A stretch of DNA of 64,000 nucleotides from Pseudomonas huaxiensis (GCF_003231275.1 NZ_QKVL01000001.1:620001-684000), one strand, 5' to 3'; counted from the first letter of the stretch, positions 35,040 through 48,593 are shown. The notes: generated from the letters alone by a model not told the origin. Program-made: numbers and translations.

Positions 35040-35984
35040 TTACTCGCTGCGGGCTGGCCGGCCAAGGGCCAGGGTCTGTTCCAGCCAGTCGATAAGCTGC
35101 GCGGTAACCTCGTCGCGGTTGGTTTCGTTGAGCAATTCATGCCGTGCCCGCGGATAGAGTCGCAGTTGCACGTGCTGGTTCCCGGACAGGCGCAGGGCGC
35201 CGGTCAGATCTTTCAGACGCTTGCCGACACTCACCGGATCACATTCACCGCCCATGACCAGAATCGGCAGGTTCGGATCGATCTGCGCGAGGTTGGCGGG
35301 GCGGCTGATGTGTTCAAGGCCGGTGAGCAGGTCGATCCATAGCCGGTTGCAGCAGCGGAAGCCGCACAGCGGGTCGGCGACGTAGCGGTCGACTTCGGCG
35401 GGGTCGCGGCTGAGCCAGTCGAAGGCCGTGCGGGTCGGCTTGAACGCCTTGTTGAACGAGCCGAACGATAGCCATTCGATCAGCGCACTGCGCCCTTGCG
35501 GGCCCTGGCGCCAGCTTTCCAGACGAGCGATCTGCCGCGCCGCGCGGTAGAGCGCCGGTGGCTGGAAGTTCGAGCCGCTGAGCACCGCGCCTTGCAGGCT
35601 GCCGCTGTGGTGCAGCAAGTACGCCTGGGCGATGTAGCTGCCCATGCTGTGACCGAACAGAAACACGGGCACGCCCGGATACTGCTGGCCGATGTGCTGG
35701 TTGAGCAAGCCCAGGTCATTGACCACGGCATTCCAGCCATTTTCACGGGCGAACAGGCCGAGGGTGCCGAGTTCGGCAGTACGGCCGTGGCCGCGCTGGT
35801 CGTGGGCGTACAGCGCGAATCCGGCACTGCTCAGCGCCTCGCCGAGGCGCTGGTAGCGGCCGGCGTGCTCGGCCATGCCGTGGGCCAGCAACACCACGGC
35901 GCGCACCGGCGTGGTCGGTAGCCATTGATGGACATACAGGCTGCAATGATTGCTGGCCGGCAGCCAGAAGGCGTCATGGAACAT
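35040..35984 (-). CDS. alpha/beta hydrolase (lysophospholipase/monoacylglycerol lipase type)
   Basis: 314 residues. Serine hydrolase motifs are GHSMGSYIAQAY (nucleophile elbow), LAHGMAEHAGRYQRLGEAL (oxyanion hole), and the C-terminal YPRARHELLNETNRD (catalytic His). Resembles monoacylglycerol lipases, in line with the fatty-acid genes around it. The ATG at 35984 (MFHDAFWLPASNHC) is chosen since the open frame extends into the fadD2 promoter region. Probably releases fatty acids that FadD activates. Divergent from fadD2. Confidence 0.85.
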   Translation of the reverse strand: MFHDAFWLPASNHCSLYVHQWLPTTPVRAVVLLAHGMAEHAGRYQRLGEALSSAGFALYAHDQRGHGRTAELGTLGLFARENGWNAVVNDLGLLNQHIGQQYPGVPVFLFGHSMGSYIAQAYLLHHSGSLQGAVLSGSNFQPPALYRAARQIARLESWRQGPQGRSALIEWLSFGSFNKAFKPTRTAFDWLSRDPAEVDRYVADPLCGFRCCNRLWIDLLTGLEHISRPANLAQIDPNLPILVMGGECDPVSVGKRLKDLTGALRLSGNQHVQLRLYPRARHELLNETNRDEVTAQLIDWLEQTLALGRPARSE

Positions 35985-36196
35985 GGCGGGTTTCCCTGTA
36001 CGGATCGCGGGTGCAGCTACTGTATAGCCTATAGCCAGCGCCAGGATCGAGCCACGCGGGGCGCTGAGATTCACACGGTCAATGACGGTCCTTGGCGTAT
36101 TTGCCACCTGTGGCGGAGCTGCTAACGTCGGCAGAATGCCGTTTTGCAAGCAGGCAACCGGCCCCGTCAAAGGCTCAGGAACGAGGACAATAATAA

Positions 36197-37885
36197 ATGC
36201 ACGCCGATTTCTGGAACGACAAGCGCCCTGAGGGCGTCCCTTCGCAGATCGACATGAGCACCTATAAATCGGTGATCGAAGTGTTCGAGCGCTCCTGCAA
36301 GAAGTTCGCCGACCGTCCGGCCTTCACCAACCTGGGCGTGACCCTCACCTATGCCGAGCTGGACCGTTATTCCGCGGCCTTCGCCGGCTGGCTGCAGCAG
36401 TACACCGACCTGAAGCCGGGCGATCGCATCGCGGTGCAGATGCCCAACGTCCTGCAATACCCCATCGCCGTGTTCGGCGCGCTGCGCGCCGGGCTGATCG
36501 TGGTCAACACCAACCCGCTGTATACCGCCCGCGAGATGCGTCACCAATTCAAGGACTCCGGTGCCCGCGCGCTGGTCTACCTGAACATGTTCGGCAAGCT
36601 GGTCCAGGAAGTGCTGCCCGATACCGGAATCGAGGTGCTGATCGAGGCGAAGATGGGCGACATGCTGCCCGCCGCCAAGGGCTGGCTGGTCAATACCGTG
36701 GTGGCCAAGGTGAAGAAGATGGTCCCCGCCTATCACTTGCCGCAGGCGTTGCCGTTCAAGCAGGTGCTGCGCCAGGGCAAGGGCCATTCGCTCAAGCCGG
36801 TGCAGTCCAGCCATGAGGACATCGCGGTGCTGCAATACACCGGCGGCACCACCGGCGTGGCCAAGGGCGCGATGCTCAGCCACGGCAATCTGGTGGCGAA
36901 CATGCTCCAGGTGCTGGCGTGCTTTTCGCAGATCGGGCCTGACGGGCAGAAGCTGCTCAAGGACGGTCAGGAGGTGATGATCGCACCGCTGCCGCTGTAC
37001 CACATCTATGCTTTCACCGCGAATTGCATGTGCATGATGGTCACCGGCAACCACAACGTGCTGATCACCAACCCGCGTGACATTCCCGGCTTCGTCAAGG
37101 AACTGAAGAAGTGGCGCTTCTCGGCGCTGCTGGGGCTCAACACGCTGTTCGTCGCGCTGATGGACAACCCCGACTTCAAGAACCTGGATTTCTCCGCGCT
37201 CAAAGTCACCAACTCCGGCGGCACCGCGCTGGTCAAGGCCACTGCCGAGCGCTGGGAGCAGATTACCGGCTGCCGTATTGTCGAAGGCTATGGCCTGACC
37301 GAAACCTCGCCGGTTGCCAGCACCAACCCTTACGGGAAACTGGCGCGGCTAGGCACGGTGGGCATTCCGGTGGCGGGCACGGCGTTCAAGGTCACCGATG
37401 ACGACGGCAACGAGTTGCCGCTGGGTGAACGCGGCGAACTGTGCATCAAGGGGCCACAGGTGATGAAGGGCTACTGGCAGCGTCCGGAGTCCACCGCCGA
37501 AGCGTTCGACGCCGAAGGCTGGTTCAAGACCGGCGATATTGCGGTGATCGACCCGGACGGCTTCACCCGCATTGTCGATCGCAAAAAGGACATGATCATC
37601 GTCTCGGGTTTCAACGTGTACCCGAACGAAATCGAAGACGTAATGATGGCTCACCCGAAGGTCGCCAGTTGCGCGGCCATCGGCGTGCCGGACGAGCGTT
37701 CCGGCGAGGCGGTGAAGCTGTTTGTGGTCGCGCGCGAAGGTGGCGTCAGCCTGGAAGAGCTCAAGGCCTACTGCAAGGCCAACTTCACCGGCTACAAAGT
37801 GCCCAAGCACATCGTTCTGCGCGACTCTCTGCCCATGACGCCCGTGGGCAAAATTCTTCGTCGCGAGTTGCGCGAACCGGCTTGA
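36197..37885 (+). CDS. fadD2: long-chain fatty acid-CoA ligase FadD2
   Basis: 562 residues, ANL adenylate-forming family. AMP-binding motif is LQYTGGTTGVAKGAMLSH, motif II is GYGLTETSPVAS, and the C-terminal hinge/Lys region is TGDIAVIDPDGFTRIVDRKKDMIIVSGFNVYPNEIEDV. It makes acyl-CoA from long-chain fatty acids plus ATP and CoA, at the inner membrane during uptake. Related to the next gene, from which a terminator-like hairpin and a 296-base region separate it. By position (first of the pair) it corresponds to fadD2 of Pseudomonas. Confidence 0.9.
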   Translation: MHADFWNDKRPEGVPSQIDMSTYKSVIEVFERSCKKFADRPAFTNLGVTLTYAELDRYSAAFAGWLQQYTDLKPGDRIAVQMPNVLQYPIAVFGALRAGLIVVNTNPLYTAREMRHQFKDSGARALVYLNMFGKLVQEVLPDTGIEVLIEAKMGDMLPAAKGWLVNTVVAKVKKMVPAYHLPQALPFKQVLRQGKGHSLKPVQSSHEDIAVLQYTGGTTGVAKGAMLSHGNLVANMLQVLACFSQIGPDGQKLLKDGQEVMIAPLPLYHIYAFTANCMCMMVTGNHNVLITNPRDIPGFVKELKKWRFSALLGLNTLFVALMDNPDFKNLDFSALKVTNSGGTALVKATAERWEQITGCRIVEGYGLTETSPVASTNPYGKLARLGTVGIPVAGTAFKVTDDDGNELPLGERGELCIKGPQVMKGYWQRPESTAEAFDAEGWFKTGDIAVIDPDGFTRIVDRKKDMIIVSGFNVYPNEIEDVMMAHPKVASCAAIGVPDERSGEAVKLFVVAREGGVSLEELKAYCKANFTGYKVPKHIVLRDSLPMTPVGKILRRELREPA

Positions 37886-37909
37886 GCAGCTACAAGCTAT
37901 AAGCTGAAA

Positions 37910-37947
37910 GCGGCAGGATAGAGCGGTTTACCTCGCTATCCTGTCGC
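37910..37947 (+). terminator. hairpin terminator downstream of fadD2
   Basis: 12-bp stem GCGGCAGGATAG (37910-37921) and CTATCCTGTCGC (37936-37947; one G-T pair), 14-base loop, followed by TTGTTGTTT. Confidence 0.7.
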
Positions 37948-37992
37948 TTGTTGTTTATGGGTTTTACCTGCGCTTAGAATCTTTACTCTAAA

Positions 37993-38030
37993 AGTGACCA
38001 ATGATTCTTCATGAGTCATTTTAGTGACCA
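37993..38030 (+). promoter_or_regulatory. candidate operator upstream of fadD1
   Basis: AGTGACCA occurs at 37993-38000 and again at 38023-38030, 30 bases apart, flanking an imperfect palindrome AATGATTC-TTCAT-GAGTCATT (38000-38020). It lies about 150 bases before fadD1. This symmetry suggests a regulator site, but it is not the PsrA motif (GAAAC-N4-GTTTC). Confidence 0.35.
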
Positions 38031-38181
38031 GTTGGGCCGCTTTAGCTCTAGGCGACCCCTGGTAAAGCTGCTACTCTCGGCGCGCTTCTGATCAATCGGT
38101 TTGCAATAAACCGACATCAAATATCAATAATAATCGCATCGACGCGGTGAAGAATTCGCTGTGCTGGAGGAGTGGGCTTCC

Positions 38182-39879
38182 ATGATTGAAAACTTTTGGA
38201 AGGATAAGTACCCAGCCGGGGTTGCCTCGCAAATCAATCCTGATGAGTATCCGAATATCCAAGCGGTGTTGAAGCAGTCCTGCCAGCGTTTTGCCGACAA
38301 ACCGGCATTCAGCAACCTGGGCAAGACCCTTACTTACGGCGAATTGTACGAGTTGTCCGGTGCCTTTGCTGCTTATCTGCAGCAGCACACCGACCTGCAA
38401 CCCGGCGACCGCATTGCCGTTCAACTGCCGAACGTTCTGCAATACCCCGTCGCGGTCTTCGGCGCCATGCGCGCCGGCCTGATCGTGGTCAATACCAACC
38501 CGCTCTACACAGCGCGGGAAATGGAACATCAATTCAACGATGCGGGCGTCAAGGCGCTGGTGTGCCTGGCGAACATGGCGCACCTGGCCGAGAAAGTCGT
38601 GCCCAAGACCCAGGTCAAGCACATCATCGTCACCGAGGTCGCCGACCTGTTGCCGCCGCTCAAGCGGCTGCTGGTCAACAGCGTGATCAAGTACGTGAAG
38701 AAGATGGTGCCGGCCTATCACCTGCCGACCGCCGTGAAGTTCAACGACGCCCTGGCCAAGGGGCGTGGCAAGTCGGTCAAGGAAGCCTCGCCGGCCCATG
38801 ACGACGTTGCCGTCCTGCAATACACCGGCGGCACCACCGGCGTTGCCAAGGGCGCCATGCTGACCCACCGCAACCTGGTGGCCAACATGCTGCAGTGCAA
38901 GGCGCTGATGGGTTCGAACCTCAACGAAGGCTGTGAAATCCTCATCACCCCGCTGCCGCTCTATCACATCTACGCCTTCACCTTTCACTGCATGGCGATG
39001 ATGCTGATCGGCAACCACAACATCCTGATCAGCAACCCGCGCGACCTGCCGGCGATGGTCAAGGAACTGTCGAAGTGGAAGTTCAGTGGCTTCGTCGGGC
39101 TGAACACCCTGTTCGTCGCCCTGTGCAACAACGAAGGCTTCCGCGCTCTGGACTTCTCGGCACTGAAAGTGACCCTGTCCGGCGGCATGGCTTTGCAGTT
39201 GTCAGTGGCCGAGCGCTGGAAACAGGTGACCGGTTGCGCGATCTGCGAAGGCTACGGCATGACCGAGACCAGCCCGGTAGCGTCGGTCAACCCGGCGCAG
39301 AACATCCAGGCCGGCACCATTGGCATTCCGGTGCCGTCGACCCTGTGTCGGGTGGTTGACGACGCCGGCAACGAACTGCCGCTGGGTGAAGTGGGCGAGT
39401 TGTGCGTCAAGGGCCCGCAAGTGATGAAGGGCTACTGGCAGCGTCCGGACGCCACCGCCGAAATCCTCGATGCCGAAGGCTGGTTGAAGACGGGTGACAT
39501 CGCGGTTATCCAGCCGGACGGCTACATGCGGATTGTCGATCGCAAGAAAGACATGATCCTGGTGTCCGGCTTCAACGTGTACCCCAACGAGCTGGAAGAC
39601 GTCATGGCGACCCTGCCGGGTGTGCTGCAATGCGCGGCCATCGGCGTGCCGGACGAGAAGTCGGGCGAGCTCATCAAGGTGTTCATCGTGGTCAAGCCGG
39701 GCGTGACCCTGACCCGCGAGCAGGTGATGGAGCACATGCGCGCCAACGTCACCGGCTACAAGGTGCCGCGCTTCGTCGAGTTCCGCGATACCTTGCCGAC
39801 CACCAACGTCGGCAAGATCCTGCGGCGTGAGCTGCGGGATGAAGAGTTGAAGAAGTTGGGTCTCAAGAAGATCGCCTGA
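38182..39879 (+). CDS. fadD1: long-chain fatty acid-CoA ligase FadD1
   Basis: 565 residues, same fold and motifs as FadD2 (LQYTGGTTGVAKGAMLTH; GYGMTETSPVAS; DRKKDMILVSGFNVYPNEL). Start at 38182 (MIENFWKDKYPAG) is set by family alignment; the upstream Met at 38161 is less likely. FadD1 is generally the main long-chain acyl-CoA ligase. It has its own upstream region with a possible operator, so it can be expressed apart from fadD2. An inverted REP pair follows. Confidence 0.92.
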   Translation: MIENFWKDKYPAGVASQINPDEYPNIQAVLKQSCQRFADKPAFSNLGKTLTYGELYELSGAFAAYLQQHTDLQPGDRIAVQLPNVLQYPVAVFGAMRAGLIVVNTNPLYTAREMEHQFNDAGVKALVCLANMAHLAEKVVPKTQVKHIIVTEVADLLPPLKRLLVNSVIKYVKKMVPAYHLPTAVKFNDALAKGRGKSVKEASPAHDDVAVLQYTGGTTGVAKGAMLTHRNLVANMLQCKALMGSNLNEGCEILITPLPLYHIYAFTFHCMAMMLIGNHNILISNPRDLPAMVKELSKWKFSGFVGLNTLFVALCNNEGFRALDFSALKVTLSGGMALQLSVAERWKQVTGCAICEGYGMTETSPVASVNPAQNIQAGTIGIPVPSTLCRVVDDAGNELPLGEVGELCVKGPQVMKGYWQRPDATAEILDAEGWLKTGDIAVIQPDGYMRIVDRKKDMILVSGFNVYPNELEDVMATLPGVLQCAAIGVPDEKSGELIKVFIVVKPGVTLTREQVMEHMRANVTGYKVPRFVEFRDTLPTTNVGKILRRELRDEELKKLGLKKIA

Positions 39880-39920
39880 TTCAAATCGGGGGCCGCTTTG
39901 CGGCCCTTCGCGAGGGTCCT

Positions 39921-39986
39921 TCGCGAGCAAGCTCGCTCCTACAGTTCAAACACTCACGCATTCTGTAGGAGCGAGCTTGCTCGCGA
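39921..39986. repeat. inverted REP pair (REPIN-like)
   Basis: 23-mers at 39921-39943 and 39964-39986 (TGTAGGAGCGAGCTTGCTCG plus CGA) are exact reverse complements and identical to the pair at 12146-12203; spacer 20 bases. It lies between the convergent fadD1 and FAD-oxidoreductase genes. Confidence 0.9.
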
Positions 39987-39999
39987 GAGGCCCGAATAA

Positions 40000-41307
40000 T
40001 CAGCGCAATTTCTCAAGCATCTGGTAGTACCACATCCCCGCCGCCAACAGCGGATTCCCCAGCACATCTCCCAGCGGCACGCGCACATGCGAGCAGCCAG
40101 CGAAGGTGTCGAATTTCTCTAGCGTCCCGGTAATCGCCTCGGCCATGATCTCGCCCATGATGTGGCTGCTGGCAACGCCATGCCCGGAATAGCCCTGGCA
40201 GTACCAGACGTTGTCCGACAGCTTGCCCAGTTGCGGAATGCGGTTGACCACGATGCCCATGGCGCAACTCCACTGGAACTCGATCGGCACGCCTTTCAGC
40301 GCCGGGAACGTGCGCTCGATGCACGGCCGCAGTTCGCCGGCGATATCCCGTGAGTCGCGACCGGAATAGTTGGCGCCACCGCCGAACAGCAGGCGGCCAT
40401 CAGCGGTCATGCGGTAGTAATCAAGAACGAAACGGCAGTCGTACACCGCCAGATCCTGCGGGTTGATCTGCTTTGCCAGGTCGCCCAATGGCGCGGTGGT
40501 GACGATGCCGCCCATGGCCGGGAAGATCTTGCCCTTGAGCTGACCCGGTTCGAGCTTGTGGTAGACGTCGCCGGCCAGCAACACCTGCTTCGCGTTGACC
40601 CGGCCCTGGGCGGTGACCACTGCCGGATTCGCGCCATGCACGATGTCCAGCACCTCCGAGTTTTCGAAGATCAGCGCACCCAGGCTGTGGGCGGCGCGGG
40701 CTTCGCCCAGGCACAGATTGAGCGGATGCAGGTGCAGGTTGCGCAGGTTTTTCAGCGCGCCGAGGTACAGCGGCGAATCCAGGTGCTGGCGCATGCCTTC
40801 GCGGTCCAGCAACTGCACCTGATCGCCCATGCCGCGCCGCTCGGCCTCTTCGGCGAAGGCGCGCAGTTCGGCCATGTGCGACGGCTTCATCGCCGCGTGC
40901 AGGTGACCGTGCTTGAGGTCGCAGTCGATGCTGTAACGCTGCACCCGCTGTTCGATGATCTGGTGGCCGCGAAAGCGCAGGTGCCAGATGAAGTCATCGA
41001 CGTCATCGCCCAGTTTGCCGCGCATCTGTTTGCGCATCGCTTCATCGCCGGACAGGCTGCCGGTGACCTGCCCGCCGTTGCGCCCGCTGGCGCCCCAGCC
41101 GATGCGGTTGGTTTCGACGATGGCGACTTTAAGGCCGCGCTCGGCCAATTCCACGGCGCTGGCAACGCCGGTGAAGCCGCCACCGATGATCACCACATCG
41201 ACCTCGACCGTGCCTTGCAGGGTCGGGTACTGGGTCGGGTCGTTGAGGCTGGCGGTGTAGTAGGACGCGGCGCGCTGCGCGGTACGCGGGTTCAAAGCTG
41301 CATTCAT
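40000..41307 (-). CDS. PuuB-like FAD-dependent oxidoreductase
   Basis: 435 residues, D-amino acid oxidase (DAO) family. The FAD dinucleotide site is VIIGGGFTGVASAVELAERG near residue 40, followed by GRNGGQVTGSL; the C-terminal flavin contact is YCQGYSGHGVASSHIMGEIMAEA. It resembles gamma-glutamylputrescine oxidase PuuB. Paired with the glutamine synthetase-like gene upstream (34 bases), consistent with the PuuA-PuuB steps of polyamine or monoamine breakdown. The amine itself is not determined. Confidence 0.82.
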   Translation of the reverse strand: MNAALNPRTAQRAASYYTASLNDPTQYPTLQGTVEVDVVIIGGGFTGVASAVELAERGLKVAIVETNRIGWGASGRNGGQVTGSLSGDEAMRKQMRGKLGDDVDDFIWHLRFRGHQIIEQRVQRYSIDCDLKHGHLHAAMKPSHMAELRAFAEEAERRGMGDQVQLLDREGMRQHLDSPLYLGALKNLRNLHLHPLNLCLGEARAAHSLGALIFENSEVLDIVHGANPAVVTAQGRVNAKQVLLAGDVYHKLEPGQLKGKIFPAMGGIVTTAPLGDLAKQINPQDLAVYDCRFVLDYYRMTADGRLLFGGGANYSGRDSRDIAGELRPCIERTFPALKGVPIEFQWSCAMGIVVNRIPQLGKLSDNVWYCQGYSGHGVASSHIMGEIMAEAITGTLEKFDTFAGCSHVRVPLGDVLGNPLLAAGMWYYQMLEKLR

Positions 41308-41341
41308 GATTCGGATCCTTGGCGGAAAAAGAGAAGACGGT

Positions 41342-42706
41342 TCAGGCCTGGGTCAGGTACCAGCGCCAGTCTTGTTCGCCGACTTCGGCCATGAACTGGC
41401 GGTACTCCGCACGCTTGACCGCCAGGTACACGCCGAGGAACTCGGCGCCCAGGGTGTCGCGGGCCCAGGCCGAGCGTTCCAGCGCGGTGAGCGAGCTGAG
41501 CCAGTCGGTAGGCAGCAATTCGGTGGCCTGGGCGTAGCCGTTGCCTGCCACCGGCGCACCGGGGTCGAGCAGCAGGCGCAGGCCGTGATGGACCGCGCCG
41601 AGCAGGGCGGCGGCGGCCAGATAGGGATTGGCGTCGGCGCCGCAGATGCGGTGTTCGATATGCCGGGTGGGTGCCGGGCCGCCGGGCACGCGCAGGCTCA
41701 CGGTGCGGTTGTCGATGCCCCAGGTCGGCGCCAGCGGCGCGTAGCTGTTGGCCTGGAAGCGGCGGTAGGAGTTGGCGTTGGGGCAGAACAGCAGCAGTGA
41801 ATCGAGCAGCGCATCGAGCATGCCGCCCACGGCTTGACGCAACAACGGCGTGCCTGCCGGGTCTTCGCTGGCGAACAGGTTGTTGCCGTCAGCATCGGCC
41901 AGGCTCACATGCAGATGCATGCCGGTGCCGGCCAGGTGGTCGAATGGCTTGGCCATGAAGCAGGCCTGCATGCCGTGCTTGTGCGCCACACCCTTGACCA
42001 GCCGCTTGTAGCGCACCGCCTGGTCCATTGCCAGCAGGGCGTCGCCGTGCTCCAGGGTGATTTCCACCTGGCCGGGGGCGTATTCCGAAATCGCGGTGCG
42101 GGCCGGAATGCCCTGGGCCTTGCAGGCGGCGTAGAGGTCAGCGAGGAAGGGTTCGATCTGTTCCAGTTCACGCAGGCCATAGACCTGCGTGCTTCGCGGT
42201 CGCCCGCCGTCGGCGTCCAGCGCCGGCTGCGGTCGGCCTTGGTGGTCGCGCTTCTGGTCGAGCAGGTAGAACTCCAGTTCGCAGGCCATTACCGGGTGAT
42301 AGCCCTCGGCCTTGAGCGCGTCCACTACCCGCACCAGCACATGGCGAGGGTCGGCGATGGTCGCTGGCAGGCCTTCGCTCGGGTGCATGCTGACCTGTAC
42401 CGCCGCCGTGGGAATTTGCCGCCACGGCAGGCGCACCAGGCTGCCTTCCAGCGGATAGGCGCGGCAGTCGATATCGCCGACATCCCAGACCAGTCCGGAG
42501 TTTTCCACGTCTTCGCCGTGCAGGGTCAGGCCGAGAATGGTGCTGGGCAGCGGCCGCCCGCTTTCGTAGACCGCCAGCAGTTCCTCGCGGTGCAGCAGCT
42601 TGCCGCGGGGCACGCCGTTGGCGTCGAGGATAAACAGCTCGAACATCTCGATATCGGGATTGGCGGCCAGGAATGCCCGGGCCTGTTCTACAGGGGCAAA
42701 GTGCAT
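41342..42706 (-). CDS. glutamine synthetase-like gamma-glutamylamine ligase
   Basis: 454 residues. The GS fold is shown by the N-terminal beta-grasp (MFELFILDANGVPRGKLLHREEL) and the metal-site segments MACELEFYLLDQ and GTGMHLHVSL and NRTVSLRVPGG. PuuA-type proteins attach glutamate to an amine (putrescine, ethanolamine or similar) using ATP. The PuuB-like oxidase gene 34 bases downstream suggests it acts next. Start at 42706 is preferred because GAGAG precedes it; the upstream ATG at 42727 lacks a ribosome site. Confidence 0.82.
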   Translation of the reverse strand: MHFAPVEQARAFLAANPDIEMFELFILDANGVPRGKLLHREELLAVYESGRPLPSTILGLTLHGEDVENSGLVWDVGDIDCRAYPLEGSLVRLPWRQIPTAAVQVSMHPSEGLPATIADPRHVLVRVVDALKAEGYHPVMACELEFYLLDQKRDHQGRPQPALDADGGRPRSTQVYGLRELEQIEPFLADLYAACKAQGIPARTAISEYAPGQVEITLEHGDALLAMDQAVRYKRLVKGVAHKHGMQACFMAKPFDHLAGTGMHLHVSLADADGNNLFASEDPAGTPLLRQAVGGMLDALLDSLLLFCPNANSYRRFQANSYAPLAPTWGIDNRTVSLRVPGGPAPTRHIEHRICGADANPYLAAAALLGAVHHGLRLLLDPGAPVAGNGYAQATELLPTDWLSSLTALERSAWARDTLGAEFLGVYLAVKRAEYRQFMAEVGEQDWRWYLTQA

Positions 42707-42806
42707 GGGTGCTCTCGCTTGCGCCATGGCGGCGCACAGGACCGGCCGCGCAACGGCGGGCGGTCATCGACGGAAGGCCGGCGCACGGGCGCGGCCGAGG
42801 GATCGG

Positions 42807-42965
42807 TCAGGAGAGCGTAGTGTCTGGCGGGCGGGCGTGGCGGCAATGCCACAGCGCCCAGAAGGCGAGGATCACATTGAACAGCGGGTTTTCACCACGG
42901 CGGGCCCGCACCTTCGGGAACGAAGGGGCCTGGCTGGGACGGGGCACGGCGGCGGGTGAAGTCAT
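42807..42965 (-). CDS. possible small protein with a hydrophobic segment
   Basis: 52-residue ORF: a basic, Pro-rich N-terminus (SPAAVPRPSQAPSFPKVRAR) and a hydrophobic stretch FNVILAFWALW, ending CRHARPPDTTLS. GGGAG lies 9 bases before its ATG. It occupies part of the 443-base space between the GS-like gene and hrpA; the rest has promoter-like DNA only. No family recognised, so it may be spurious. Confidence 0.3.
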   Translation of the reverse strand: MTSPAAVPRPSQAPSFPKVRARRGENPLFNVILAFWALWHCRHARPPDTTLS

Positions 42966-43149
42966 GCACCGATACTCCCACGCCGCTGAAGGTTCATTAA
43001 ATTGGCGTTTGTATACCTTCAGTCCGGCCCTGACTAAACAATCGGCCGTTCCCCGTGAGCCGTGCCGAGGCGGGGCAAATCTGCGACAATCGCCGCCCAA
43101 CCAAAGCCGATAAGTCCAGGCAGGGCCCACCTGCCCCTCGAAAGACCTC

Positions 43150-47061
<3,912 letters not shown>

Positions 47062-47303
47062 TTACGCTTCCCACACTGTTCCGGGTTGTCGTCTGACAGA
47101 GGCCAACCCGACGCAGTTGTGGCACACTTGGCGGCATTTACCGCTGCCCCGGCGCTGGTCCGACGGGGTAGCCGACAACCAAACACTGCGTAATGCCCCT
47201 GGCGTCGGGGTCATTGCCTGTACGAGTTGGCACCTTGGTGCCAGCTCGCCGAACCGAACAGGCCGTTGCCCGGCTGGCAATGGCCCCGAACAGAGGATCG
47301 ACC

Positions 47304-48425
47304 GTGCATAACGTCGTCATCAGCGGCACTGGCCTGTACACCCCGGCCAACAGCATTTCCAACGAAGAGCTGGTGGATTCTTTCAACGCCTACGTCACGC
47401 AGTTCAACGCCGACAACGCCGAGGCCATTGCCCGTGGCGAGGTCGAGGCCCTGGCCGAGTCCAGCGCCGCCTTCATCGAGAAGGCCTCGGGCATCAAGAG
47501 CCGTTACGTCATGGACAAGGACGGCATCCTCGACCCGCAACGCATGAGGCCGCGCCTGCCCGAGCGCAGCAACGACGAACAGTCGATCCTCTGCCAGATG
47601 GGCGTGGCCGCCGCCGAACAGGCCCTGGCCCGTGCCGGCCGGACTGCCGCCGATGTCGACGCGGTGATCGTCGCCTGCTCCAACCTGCAGCGCCCGTATC
47701 CGGCGGTTGCCATCGAAATACAGCAAGCGCTGGGCATCAAGGGCTTCGGCTTCGACATGAACGTCGCCTGTTCCTCGGCCACCTTCGGCATTCAGGCCGC
47801 GAGCAACAGCGTGCAATTGGGCCAGGCCCGTTCGGTGCTGGTGATCAGCCCGGAAATCTGCACCGGCCACCTGAACTTCCGTGACCGCGACAGCCACTTC
47901 ATCTTCGGCGACGCCGCCACCGCCGTGCTGGTGGAGCGCGCCGACCTGGCGACGTCCGAGTACCAGTTCGACATCGTCAGCACCAAGCTGCTGACCCAGT
48001 TCTCCAACAACATCCGCAACAACTTCGGCTTCCTCAACCGCGCTGCGGAAGAGGGCGTCGGTGCGCCGGACAAGCTGTTCGTCCAGGAAGGCCGCAAGGT
48101 GTTCCGCGAGGTTTGCCCGATGGTCGCCGAACTGATCGGCCAGCACCTTTCGGAAAACAACCTCAACGTCAGTGACGTCAAGCGCTTCTGGCTGCACCAG
48201 GCCAACTTGAGCATGAACCACCTGATCGTGAAGAAACTCCTGGGCCGTGATGCGCTGGAAGAAGAGGCACCGGTGATCCTCGACCGCTACGCCAACACCA
48301 GTTCGGCCGGCTCGGTGATTTCCCTGCACACCCACCAGGACGACTTGCCCAAGGGTGCGCTGGGCGTGCTCAGCTCGTTCGGTGCGGGTTACTCGATCGG
48401 CAGCGTGATTCTGCGCAAGCGCTGA
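47304..48425 (+). CDS. beta-ketoacyl-ACP synthase III of the PA3286 type
   Basis: 373 residues, thiolase fold. GTG start, AGAGGA 6 bases upstream. Nucleophile Cys is in [12 protein letters not shown], His in [13 protein letters not shown], and Asn in ANTSSAGSV. The N-terminal insertion between [20 protein letters not shown] and [11 protein letters not shown] distinguishes it from housekeeping FabH. In P. aeruginosa the homologue PA3286 has been shown to condense octanoyl-CoA (a beta-oxidation product) with malonyl-ACP, sending it into fatty acid synthesis; that assignment is from family memory. It is close to fadD1/2 and the MaoC hydratase. Confidence 0.8.
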   Translation: MHNVVISGTGLYTPANSISNEELVDSFNAYVTQFNADNAEAIARGEVEALAESSAAFIEKASGIKSRYVMDKDGILDPQRMRPRLPERSNDEQSILCQMGVAAAEQALARAGRTAADVDAVIVACSNLQRPYPAVAIEIQQALGIKGFGFDMNVACSSATFGIQAASNSVQLGQARSVLVISPEICTGHLNFRDRDSHFIFGDAATAVLVERADLATSEYQFDIVSTKLLTQFSNNIRNNFGFLNRAAEEGVGAPDKLFVQEGRKVFREVCPMVAELIGQHLSENNLNVSDVKRFWLHQANLSMNHLIVKKLLGRDALEEEAPVILDRYANTSSAGSVISLHTHQDDLPKGALGVLSSFGAGYSIGSVILRKR

Positions 48426-48450
48426 TCCGCCGCGAGGCCGAAAAGCCCAA

Positions 48451-48487
48451 AACGCCCGATCCGGTTTACCGGATCGGGCGTTTTTTT
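48451..48487 (+). terminator. rho-independent terminator after the ketoacyl synthase
   Basis: 14-bp stem AACGCCCGATCCGG (48451-48464) with TTTA loop and its complement ending at 48482, continuing as a run of T to 48487. Confidence 0.93.
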
Positions 48488-48593
48488 ATCCTGGTGTAAT
48501 CTTCATGCGATGAAGGCAAAGTGCCTTTAATGGCTTGCAAAGCCCCGGAAACCGGGCGTTTTGCATATGCCTATTCGAAGTAAAAAAGTTCCC

